A stretch of DNA of 7,890 nt from assembly GCA_028288775.1 (NCBI GenBank), contig JAQGHP010000646.1, forward strand, positions 1 through 7,890, written 5' to 3'. Position 1 is the stretch's first letter; every line of letters starts with the position of its first letter. The stretch is from Phycisphaerales bacterium. GTDB lineage: Bacteria; Planctomycetota; Phycisphaerae; Tepidisphaerales; Tepidisphaeraceae. The notes beneath the pieces were generated by a model, which was not told where the DNA came from, ran no database searches, and saw only the letters and a list, made by a program, of their open reading frames with translations. The position numbers and the translations under genes are program-made. Of the stretch, positions 1 to 6,490 are shown one piece after another.

Positions 1-1
1 T

Positions 2-1327
<1,326 letters not shown>

Positions 1328-1383
1328 TCTCATGGCTTGAACCGGACGGCTGCGGATGCCGCGTCGGCTTGCGAGGATTAGCT

Positions 1384-1548
1384 TTACCACTCCACGATCA
1401 GCGGGCCGGCGGTCAGGTAACCGTGCCGGCCCAATGTTTTCACACGACGGGTCCGCATCGCCTCGCATAGCGGCATGTTCCATCGCCACATCAGCGCGGT
1501 GGGGCCGACGCGCACGCCCCAGGTCGTTAGTCCTTTGCTGAATCGCAT
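1384..1548 (-). CDS. Small basic protein of 54 aa, function unknown
   Basis: This is a 54-residue ORF on the minus strand, starting MRFSKGLTTWGVRVGP and ending AGPLIVEW. A strong Shine-Dalgarno sequence GAGGTG (1558-1553) sits four bases before the ATG. The gene starts 22 bases after the stop of the 68-aa minus-strand ORF, so the two look like one transcription unit. It is rich in Trp, Arg, Gly and Met, with a hydrophobic patch (PTALMWRWNMPL) too short and charged to be a clear membrane segment. I do not recognise the family. It converges with the response regulator, with 56 bases between the stops and no convincing terminator there. Support is the ribosome site, the tight spacing and the sigma-54-like promoter upstream of the pair. 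Homologues would settle it. Confidence 0.5.
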   Translation of the reverse strand: MRFSKGLTTWGVRVGPTALMWRWNMPLCEAMRTRRVKTLGRHGYLTAGPLIVEW

Positions 1549-1570
1549 GACACACCTCGTTTCTTTCTCT

Positions 1571-1777
1571 TTAGGCGACCAGCCGTTGCTCCGGGTCGGT
1601 CGTGATCAACTCAACGCCGATCTCATAGACCGCGAGCACACGCTTGTTCACCCTCACCCAAGGCGAGCCTCGGGCGAGCTCCTGGCCGATCGCGGTGATC
1701 AGCAGTCGCACGTATGGAGAAGCGACTCGTGAACGGTCGAACAGCAGTTCTGATCCGAGATCGATGATCGATTTCAT
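1571..1777 (-). CDS. Small protein of 68 aa, function unknown, first of a two-gene unit
   Basis: This is a 68-residue ORF starting MKSIIDLGSELLFDR and ending TDPEQRLVA. The ATG at 1777 is preferred to the in-frame GTG at 1786 because an AGGTGG ribosome site (1788-1783) lies five bases upstream of it and would overlap the GTG. The composition is mixed hydrophobic and charged (LLITAIGQELARG, RVLAVYEIGVELITT), compatible with a small folded soluble protein. There is no signal peptide or clear transmembrane helix. A sigma-54-like promoter at 1826-1810 predicts a transcript start near 1800, giving a 23-base leader that contains the ribosome site. That is a very consistent arrangement. The 54-aa ORF follows 22 bases after the stop. 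I recognise no family for it. Confidence 0.55.
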   Translation of the reverse strand: MKSIIDLGSELLFDRSRVASPYVRLLITAIGQELARGSPWVRVNKRVLAVYEIGVELITTDPEQRLVA

Positions 1778-1809
1778 GATGGCCACCTAACATCGAAGAC
1801 GTCCCTCTC

Positions 1810-1826
1810 TGGCAAGGGCAATGCCG
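1810..1826 (-). promoter_or_regulatory. Candidate sigma-54 (-24/-12) promoter for the small-protein pair
   Basis: Read on the minus strand this is CGGCATTGCCCTTGCCA: GG (1825-1824), ten bases, then GC (1813-1812), matching the sigma-54 rule GG-N10-GC with a TTGC -12 element. The predicted start is near 1800, 23 bases before the ATG at 1777. The -24 half departs from the usual GGCACG (GGCATT). The site is nearly self-complementary, so the plus strand also shows GG-N10-GC, but with ATGC instead of TTGC and no good gene behind it. Confidence 0.5.
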
Positions 1827-1869
1827 CAGCGTGAAACCCGCGCCATCGCGGCGAGACCCGGGGCCAGGC

Positions 1870-1883
1870 ATCCGCAGGCGGAT
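1870..1883. repeat. Short palindrome between divergent sigma-54-like promoters
   Basis: ATCCGC and GCGGAT form a perfect 6-bp inverted repeat around two bases. Its centre is about 76 bases upstream of the predicted minus-strand start (1800) and about 141 bases upstream of the predicted plus-strand start (2018). These are normal distances for an enhancer bound by an NtrC-type activator. Assignment as an activator site is inference; six-base palindromes also occur by chance. Confidence 0.25.
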
Positions 1884-1990
1884 CAAATTCCATGCAGGCG
1901 AGCGCTTTTTGAGCAATATTCCGTAGACCTCGGTAAGGCACAGTCGCTGGGATGTGCTCCGGACGCGATCTACGACGGCCTCTGCCTCGG

Positions 1991-2008
1991 GCGGCACGTC
2001 GGTTGCCT
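1991..2008 (+). promoter_or_regulatory. Candidate sigma-54 promoter upstream of the 47-aa ORF
   Basis: The sequence GCGGCACGTCGGTTGCCT has GG (1993-1994), ten bases, and GC (2005-2006), with near-consensus GGCACG and TTGC elements. Its GCGGCACG and TTGCCT ends are identical to the sites before the NADH dehydrogenase and the acyl-CoA operon. The predicted start is about 2018. That would place a strong hairpin (2031-2072) at the very beginning of the transcript and the 47-aa ORF about 100 bases downstream. Confidence 0.5.
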
Positions 2009-2030
2009 TGGGATATCTCCAGACCTCAAA

Positions 2031-2072
2031 GCGGCAAGCGTGCACTCCGTACGTGCGGGTCGCGCTTGCCGC
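2031..2072 (+). other. Strong stem-loop in the predicted leader
   Basis: A perfect 10-bp inverted repeat, GCGGCAAGCG (2031-2040) and CGCTTGCCGC (2063-2072), encloses 22 bases that contain a second small inverted repeat GCAC/GTGC (2042-2045, 2053-2056). There is no T-run after it on the plus strand. On the minus strand only TTTG follows, so it is not a clear terminator in either direction. It begins 13 bases after the start predicted for the sigma-54-like promoter at 1991, suggesting a structured 5' leader or a small RNA. Confidence 0.45.
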
Positions 2073-2119
2073 ACAAGCTAATGCGGCGCGGTGGTCGCGC
2101 GCCTAGGGACGTGACGACG

Positions 2120-2263
2120 ATGTCGGCTGACACCAAAGAATGGCTGGTCGACGTCGTGTTGGTCGTGCTTACGATGATCGCGCTGGTACGCGCCCGCGGG
2201 CATTTGGTCGAGCATGCCGACTCGAACGACGCGCCGCCGCCTTTGGTAAACTCGAACGACTAG
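2120..2263 (+). CDS. Possible 47-aa single-pass membrane peptide
   Basis: The ORF reads MSADTKEWLVDVVLVVLTMI and ends in a polar tail, with one hydrophobic stretch (about residues 9-23) followed by positive residues (RARGH), the arrangement of a small membrane peptide with its C-terminus inside. The tail repeats Ser-Asn-Asp, coded by an 11-base direct repeat ACTCGAACGAC (2220-2230 and 2250-2260). The ribosome site is weak: AGGGAC (2105-2110) is rather far from the ATG. It follows a sigma-54-like promoter and a leader hairpin. I know no family for it. It could be spurious, but the segregated hydrophobic and polar parts look coding. Confidence 0.35.
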   Translation: MSADTKEWLVDVVLVVLTMIALVRARGHLVEHADSNDAPPPLVNSND

Positions 2264-2278
2264 CGACGGGGATAACTC

Positions 2279-2373
2279 ATGCACACACGGTTGCGGAACA
2301 TCTCATCGGTACTCTGGCCGAGGAGGGCGTCCGGCAGATTTACGGCGTCAACGGCGACAGCTCAATCCGATGA
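2279..2373 (+). pseudogene. Decayed 5' end of a pyruvate oxidase/dehydrogenase (poxB-like) gene
   Basis: The frame through 2286-2363 encodes HTVAEHLIGTLAEEGVRQIY followed by GVNGDS. This is the typical N-terminus of thiamine-diphosphate-dependent pyruvate oxidases (PoxB family), covering the first helix and the GDS turn of the pyrimidine-binding domain. The ATG at 2279 is out of frame by one base: adding a G after ATG would give an in-frame MAHTVAEHL. A second missing C after the GDS codons would restore GDSLNP, the normal continuation. Beyond about 2373 the similarity stops, at the repeats resembling an insertion-sequence end. A GGGG ribosome site (2267-2270) remains. Only about 30 of some 580 residues survive, so no enzyme is made. 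Confidence 0.6.
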
Positions 2374-2375
2374 CC

Positions 2376-2445
2376 TTTGTCCTCCACAATTCGATCAGAT
2401 TTTGACCACCGGGCTGATTTTCCTCCACTCTAGTTTGATCACACC
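2376..2445. mobile_element. Short repeats resembling an IS21-family terminus, remnant
   Basis: Four imperfect copies of a T-rich/CC-rich unit follow each other: TTTGTCCTCCAC (2376-2387), TTTTGACCACC (2400-2410), ATTTTCCTCCACT (2417-2429) and GTTTGATCACACC (2433-2445), about 16 to 24 bases apart. IS21-family elements carry such multiple spaced repeats at their ends, where the transposase binds. No istA or istB coding sequence is visible. The run starts where the poxB-like gene breaks off, suggesting that an insertion or deletion event ended it. The identification is from pattern only. Confidence 0.3.
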
Positions 2446-2481
2446 GCAGGCGAACACTATTTCTGTTTCTGTGAGACGCCA

Positions 2482-2503
2482 TCAGGCCGCGCTTCGCGCC
2501 TGA
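2482..2503. repeat. Inverted repeat just upstream of the NDH-2 promoter
   Basis: TCAGGC (2482-2487) and GCCTGA (2498-2503) pair perfectly. The stem can extend with GCG/CGC around a CTT loop if one C bulges, giving 9 bp. It lies at about -57 to -36 from the predicted start of the downstream sigma-54-like promoter. It could be a regulator site or the end of an upstream transcript, although no T-run follows. Confidence 0.3.
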
Positions 2504-2510
2504 ATCGTGA

Positions 2511-2529
2511 CGCGGCACGATCATTGCCT
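2511..2529 (+). promoter_or_regulatory. Candidate sigma-54 promoter of the NADH dehydrogenase gene
   Basis: CGCGGCACGATCATTGCCT contains GG (2514-2515), ten bases, then GC (2526-2527), with near-consensus GGCACG and TTGC. It is identical at 18 of 19 bases to the site at 4299-4317 before the acyl-CoA operon, which argues strongly against chance. The predicted start is near 2539, only about four bases before the ATG at 2543. The mRNA would be almost leaderless and the GGGGA ribosome-like motif (2535-2539) largely untranscribed. Confidence 0.6.
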
Positions 2530-2542
2530 CAATTGGGGAATC

Positions 2543-3961
2543 ATGACCGATCACGTCCCCCATATCGTTATTGTTGGCGGAGGCTTCGGCGGCCTCGCTG
2601 CCGCCAAGGCGCTGGCGAAAGCGCCGGCGCACATCACCCTGATTGATCGGAACAACCACCACGTGTTCCAGCCGCTGCTGTACCAAGTGGCGACGTCGGT
2701 GCTGACGCCCGGGCAGATCGGTGCGCCGATCCGAGAGATTCTCGCTAAGAAACTGACTGTAACCGTCATCCTTGGTGAGGTCACGGGCGTCGATAAAGAG
2801 CAACGGCGCGTATTGGTCAATTCCGTCGATCGCGAGGGCGTTCCCATCGATTACGACTATCTGGTTCTCGCGACCGGCGTGCGCCATAGCTATTTCGGGC
2901 ACGACGAGTTCGCCCAATTTGCGCCCGGACTGAAGGGGCTTGCCGATGCCGTGGCAATCCGCAATAAGATCCTTCAGGCATTTGAACAGGCAGAGGCAGA
3001 GGAGGATCCGACCAAGCATGGCGATTTGCTGACCTTTGTGCTGGTCGGCGCCGGTCCGACTGGCGTGGAGATGGCCGGAGCGATCGCAGTCCTGGTGCGC
3101 AACACGCTGCGGTCACAATTCAGGCGCATCGACCCAACGTCGGCGCGAATCATACTCGTGGACATGGCGCCCCGCGTTCTCGGCACGTTTCCGGACCGCC
3201 TGTCCACCAAAGCCGAAGCGCGGCTTGAGAAGCTCGGCGTTGAAGTGCGCCTCGGACACGGCGCGGACAAAATCGACGCCGATGGCGTCATCGTTGCCGG
3301 AGAACGCATCGCCAGCAAAACCGTCATCTGGACCGCCGGTGTCGCCCCGTCGCCAGCAGGTAAATGGCTGGGCGCGCCCACCGACCGCGCCGGCCGCGTC
3401 CGTGTTGAGGGCGACTGCTCGGTTCTAGGGAATCCGGAGATTTTCGTAGTCGGCGATACCGCGTCGCACGATCAAGACGGGAAACCACTGCCGGGCGTCG
3501 CCCAGGTCGCCATTCAGCAGGGACGCTACGTCGGCAAGCTGATCCTCCGCCGTGTTGTCGACAAGCCCGCGCCGCCGCCCTTCCGTTACTTCGACAAAGG
3601 CAATATGGCCGTCGTCGGCAAGGGCTTTGCAATCGTCCAGACGGGTCCATTCAAATTGAGCGGATACTTCGCGTGGCTGGCGTGGGCCTTTGTTCACATT
3701 CAATTCCTTGCCCTCTCCAGCATGCGCGTGAGCGTCTTCCTTCAATGGATATGGACCTATTTCACCGGTTCGCGCGGCTCGCGACTCATCGTGGACCATT
3801 ATGGGACTTCGCCAGCGAAGACAGCTCCGATCGCACAAGCGGAGCCGCTCGTTTCGCGAGCAGTCACGACGACCACAACGAGCCAGGACCACGCCCCACT
3901 GCAGCCGCAGAACGAGCACGGCAACGACACTCATATTCAAGCTGCCACAACACGTCCGTGA
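2543..3961 (+). CDS. ndh: Type II NADH:quinone oxidoreductase (NDH-2)
   Basis: This is a single-subunit flavoenzyme that passes electrons from NADH to the membrane quinone pool without pumping protons. The start is ATG 2543 (472 aa): the upstream ATG at 2507 would lie within the promoter, and the flavin fold begins right after 2543. The FAD motif IVIVGGGFGGLAAAKAL is at about residues 8-24, the NADH motif GAGPTG at 169-174, the second FAD motif VVGDTAS at 302-308 and the quinone-side motif AQVAIQQG at 320-327. A hydrophobic, aromatic C-terminal segment (about 372-407) should anchor it to the inner face of the membrane. It ends in a roughly 50-residue Thr/Gln-rich tail beyond the usual end. 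It is monocistronic, preceded by a sigma-54-like promoter matching that of the acyl-CoA operon, so it may take NADH produced by that pathway. The family is certain. Confidence 0.95.
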   Translation: MTDHVPHIVIVGGGFGGLAAAKALAKAPAHITLIDRNNHHVFQPLLYQVATSVLTPGQIGAPIREILAKKLTVTVILGEVTGVDKEQRRVLVNSVDREGVPIDYDYLVLATGVRHSYFGHDEFAQFAPGLKGLADAVAIRNKILQAFEQAEAEEDPTKHGDLLTFVLVGAGPTGVEMAGAIAVLVRNTLRSQFRRIDPTSARIILVDMAPRVLGTFPDRLSTKAEARLEKLGVEVRLGHGADKIDADGVIVAGERIASKTVIWTAGVAPSPAGKWLGAPTDRAGRVRVEGDCSVLGNPEIFVVGDTASHDQDGKPLPGVAQVAIQQGRYVGKLILRRVVDKPAPPPFRYFDKGNMAVVGKGFAIVQTGPFKLSGYFAWLAWAFVHIQFLALSSMRVSVFLQWIWTYFTGSRGSRLIVDHYGTSPAKTAPIAQAEPLVSRAVTTTTTSQDHAPLQPQNEHGNDTHIQAATTRP

Positions 3962-4012
3962 CGCCGCGCAAGAATGAATCGCGCCCTTCGCCTGTTCGCA
4001 TCAGATCCGAAA

Positions 4013-4064
4013 GTGATGAACATGGCTGAAACATTTGAGCCTCCGCTTCAGCTTCGCTCATCAC
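4013..4064. repeat. Nested imperfect hairpin downstream of NDH-2
   Basis: GTGATGA (4013-4019) pairs with TCATCAC (4058-4064). Inside, after five unpaired bases on each side, GCTGAA (4025-4030) pairs with TTCAGC (4047-4052). It begins 52 bases after the NDH-2 stop. There is no T-run on either side, so it is not a standard intrinsic terminator. It may protect or end the ndh transcript. The rest of 3962-4368 has no convincing gene; it holds this element, the 4190-4239 repeat and the operon promoter. Confidence 0.35.
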
Positions 4065-4189
4065 GCACGACCTACCGCCCCAACCGCTTAACAGACCAAT
4101 GCCGTTGCTTCAGCGCGAATGCCTTGACTGCTCGCCTGCTCGCGCACGCTTCGGCCGAGCGCTATGTTTTGGCAGAAAGGTCATCCCCA

Positions 4190-4239
4190 TCAGGACGAAT
4201 TTCTTTCGCGCGGCTGATTTCCCGTCAGTCTCGTCCTGA
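4190..4239. repeat. 9-bp inverted repeat, candidate upstream activator site
   Basis: TCAGGACGA (4190-4198) and TCGTCCTGA (4231-4239) are exact inverted copies 41 bases apart. Between and overlapping them lie CTGA/TCAG (4214-4217, 4225-4228) and GTCAG/CTGAC (4224-4228, 4236-4240). The arms fall about 135 and 90 bases upstream of the start predicted for the promoter at 4299, where NtrC-type activators normally bind. As RNA it could also form a stem with a 32-base loop, so a transcript-end role is possible. Function is inferred. Confidence 0.4.
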
Positions 4240-4298
4240 CTAGATCACCACAAAATGCTGTTTCGCTTCCGGGAGGGCCAAAGCGCAGTTCATCTTGG

Positions 4299-4317
4299 CG
4301 CGGCACGGTCATTGCCT
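4299..4317 (+). promoter_or_regulatory. Candidate sigma-54 promoter of the acyl-CoA operon
   Basis: CGCGGCACGGTCATTGCCT has GG (4302-4303), ten bases, and GC (4314-4315). It differs from the NDH-2 promoter site at one of 19 bases. The predicted transcript start is near 4327, leaving a 42-base leader with an AAGGAG ribosome site (4355-4360) eight bases before the ATG at 4369. This is the most conventional of the four sites in geometry. Confidence 0.65.
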
Positions 4318-4368
4318 AAGGCCATTTGACTCGCCGATCCATACGAGACCTCACAAGGAGAATCAAAC

Positions 4369-5613
4369 ATGACTACGGCTACACAACCTATCGATTCACC
4401 AACTGCGGCGAAGAGCACGCTCAAGAAACCCAAGCCACTGCCGGCGCCCAACACTGACTTCTACGAGCTCTATGGAACGCTCAAGCCCGAGGAGCTGGCT
4501 GTTGTGAAGCGCGTGCGCGAGTTCATGGAGAGCAAGGTCGCGCCGGTGATCACGAAGTACTGGGTCGAAGATTCGTTCCCCTTCGAGTTGCTGCCAGCCG
4601 TGACAGAGCTGGGCATCGGCGGCGTTGGACTCAATGGATACGGCTGTGCGGGCGGAAGCCTGGCATTGCTGGGGTTTGTGCAGATGGAAATTGCGCGCGT
4701 CGATCCGTCGTTCGCGACGTTCATGGGCGTGCATGTCGGTTTGGCGATGGGATCGATTTACATCGACGGGGCGGAGGAACAAAAGCAGAAGTGGCTGCCG
4801 CCGATGGCGCGCCTGGAGAAGATCGGCTGCTTTGGGCTCACCGAGCCGCTCGTCGGTTCCGGCGCCTCCGGCGGGCTGACGACGACGGCCAAGCGCGAGG
4901 GCGACACGTGGATTCTCAATGGCGAAAAACGCTGGATCGGAAACGCAACATGGTGCGATGTTTCCATCATCTGGGCGCGCGACCTGGCGGATAACCAGGT
5001 CAAGGGCTTCATCGTCGAGAACAAAACGACGCCCGGCTTCAGCGTTAACAAGATCGAGAACAAGATCGCGCTGAAGGTCGTGCAGAACGGGCACATTACG
5101 TTGAAAGACGTCCGTGTGCCCGAAGCGAACCGCCTCCAGGGCGGCAACTCATTCCGCGACACGGCGAAGGTATTGAAGATGACCCGCTACGCAGTCGCGT
5201 GGATGGCGACCGGATGCGCCATGGGCGCGTACGAGGCAGCACTGAAGTATACCCAGGAGCGCTCGCAGTTCGGAAAGCCGATCGCCTCATTCCAACTGGT
5301 GCAGGATCTTCTTGCCCGGATGATCAGCAACATCACCGCCTCGCAGTGCCTCATCGTGCGCCAGGCGCAACTATTTGACGAAGGCAAGCTGACCGACGCA
5401 CATGCGGCGCTGGCAAAGGCGTTCTGCACGTCCAAGTGCCGCGAAACGGTCGCATGGGCGCGTGAGGCGCTCGGCGGCAACGGCATCGTCGCCGACTACA
5501 AAGTCGCGCGCTTCTTCACCGACTGCGAAGCGCTCTACTCCTACGAAGGAACATTTCAGATGCAGAACCTGATCGTCGGAAAGGAGATCACGGGCCTCAG
5601 CGCCTTCATCTGA
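4369..5613 (+). CDS. Acyl-CoA dehydrogenase, glutaryl-CoA dehydrogenase/ACX4-like branch
   Basis: This FAD enzyme introduces the 2,3 double bond into an acyl-CoA and normally hands electrons to electron-transferring flavoprotein. At 414 aa it has full family length with a somewhat long N-terminus. The FAD/substrate loop begins CFGLTEP (154-160), RSQFGKPIASFQLVQ (298-312) and EALGGNGIV (366-374) are typical, and the catalytic Glu393 stands in YSYEGT, the position used by glutaryl-CoA dehydrogenases and plant ACX4-type enzymes. Two oddities: the loop continues LVGSG where most relatives have xxGSD, and the arginine that glutaryl-CoA dehydrogenases use to hold the distal carboxylate is Ala116 (DPSFATFM). 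Glutaryl-CoA is therefore unlikely. It is the first gene of a three-gene unit, with AAGGAG eight bases before the ATG and a sigma-54-like promoter at 4299. The actual substrate is unknown. Confidence 0.93.
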   Translation: MTTATQPIDSPTAAKSTLKKPKPLPAPNTDFYELYGTLKPEELAVVKRVREFMESKVAPVITKYWVEDSFPFELLPAVTELGIGGVGLNGYGCAGGSLALLGFVQMEIARVDPSFATFMGVHVGLAMGSIYIDGAEEQKQKWLPPMARLEKIGCFGLTEPLVGSGASGGLTTTAKREGDTWILNGEKRWIGNATWCDVSIIWARDLADNQVKGFIVENKTTPGFSVNKIENKIALKVVQNGHITLKDVRVPEANRLQGGNSFRDTAKVLKMTRYAVAWMATGCAMGAYEAALKYTQERSQFGKPIASFQLVQDLLARMISNITASQCLIVRQAQLFDEGKLTDAHAALAKAFCTSKCRETVAWAREALGGNGIVADYKVARFFTDCEALYSYEGTFQMQNLIVGKEITGLSAFI

Positions 5614-5655
5614 GCAAACGTCGCGTCACACGAATCTTGAAACTGGAGAAGCCCA

Positions 5656-6456
5656 ATGAGCACCGCTACCGAAACAACGTTCGCGAACATTATGTACGAG
5701 AAGAAAGGCGCCATCGCTTACGTGACGCTCAATCGCCCGAAGGTGATGAACGCGCTGAGCCAGGCCACGTGGGAGGATCTCGAAGCTACTTTCACCGATG
5801 CCCGCGATGATGACGCCGTCCGCGGCGTGATCCTGACGGGCGCGGGCGACAAAGCCTTCATCGCCGGCGCCGACGTCAGCGAGCTGGCGCACTTAACTGC
5901 CGTTCAGGCCGAGCAGTCGAGCGCGTACGGGCAGAAAGTTTTGAATCTCATCGAGAACCTCGGCAAGCCTGTCATCGCGGCCATCAATGGATTCGCGCTC
6001 GGTGGCGGCTGCGAAACGGCGATGGCATGCACGATTCGCATTGCTTCCGAGAATGCAAAGTTTGGGCAACCTGAAGTCAAGCTGGGCCTCCTCCCCGGCG
6101 GCGGCGGAACGCAGCGCCTGCCCCGCCTCGTCGGCAAGGGCCGCGCGCTGCAACTGATTCTCACGGGCGGCGTAATCAGCGCGGCCGAAGCGTATCGCAT
6201 CGGCCTGGTCAATGAAGTGGTTCCCCCCGCTCAGTTGATCGCACGTGCCGAAGCGATTCTTGGCGAGATCTTTTCCAACGCTCCACTGGCCGTGAAGTTC
6301 TCGCTCCAAGCCGTCAATGACGGCGTCGAAACGACAATGGCCGAAGGTTTGGCGCTGGAGGCTTCCTTCTTTGGCCTTTGCGCCGGAACGGAAGACAAGA
6401 AGGAAGGAACTACGGCCTTTCTTGAGAAGCGTAAGGCGCAGTTCCAGGGTCATTAA
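5656..6456 (+). CDS. Enoyl-CoA hydratase (crotonase family)
   Basis: This enzyme adds water to a 2-enoyl-CoA to give the 3-hydroxyacyl-CoA, the second step of beta-oxidation. At 266 aa it is of normal length. It carries the oxyanion-hole segments FIAGADVSEL (68-77) and ALGGGCETAMAC (114-125), and both catalytic glutamates of true hydratases: Glu120 (GGGCE) and Glu140 (FGQPE). PGGGGTQRLPRLVG (147-160) follows as usual. Having both glutamates favours a hydratase over the isomerase or hydrolase branches. It starts 42 bases after the dehydrogenase stop, with TGGAG (5644-5648) as ribosome site and no promoter or terminator between, so it is co-transcribed. It should take the dehydrogenase product; chain preference cannot be read from sequence. 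Confidence 0.94.
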   Translation: MSTATETTFANIMYEKKGAIAYVTLNRPKVMNALSQATWEDLEATFTDARDDDAVRGVILTGAGDKAFIAGADVSELAHLTAVQAEQSSAYGQKVLNLIENLGKPVIAAINGFALGGGCETAMACTIRIASENAKFGQPEVKLGLLPGGGGTQRLPRLVGKGRALQLILTGGVISAAEAYRIGLVNEVVPPAQLIARAEAILGEIFSNAPLAVKFSLQAVNDGVETTMAEGLALEASFFGLCAGTEDKKEGTTAFLEKRKAQFQGH

Positions 6457-6490
6457 GAGTTCTGTGTACAGAAGCAAACAAGGAATAGTC

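Noticed and set aside
1328..1383. Small hairpin GCGG-ATG-CCGC as terminator of the response regulator
   Set aside because: The stem is only four base pairs and no T-run follows, so it cannot be supported as a terminator.
1623..2045. 140-aa minus-strand frame (contains FEVWRYPKATDVPPEAEAVV)
   Set aside because: Its first part looks mildly coding, but there is no ribosome site or recognisable family. It overlaps the 68-aa ORF out of frame and runs across the small-gene promoter. It could be a gene relic, but I cannot support it.
2057..2069. Another sigma-54-like match, GGGTCGCGCTTGC
   Set aside because: The spacing between GG and GC is nine bases instead of ten, and the site lies inside the arm of the 2031-2072 hairpin.
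2507..2542. Upstream ATG at 2507 as the NDH-2 start
   Set aside because: It would put the sigma-54-like promoter inside the gene and add 12 residues not typical of the family; ATG 2543 directly precedes the flavin fold.
3974..4243. 89-aa plus-strand frame between NDH-2 and the acyl-CoA operon
   Set aside because: There is no ribosome site, the composition is rich in Arg and Ser, and it runs through two inverted repeats that better explain the region.
4396..5094. Long minus-strand frames opposite the acyl-CoA genes
   Set aside because: They mirror well-conserved plus-strand enzymes and lack ribosome sites; they are expected shadows in GC-rich DNA.
6317..6490. 58-residue N-terminal extension of the CoA-transferase
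   Set aside because: This part overlaps the hydratase gene in another frame and is Arg-rich; a ribosome site lies at 6480-6484 before ATG 6491, where the family signature begins.
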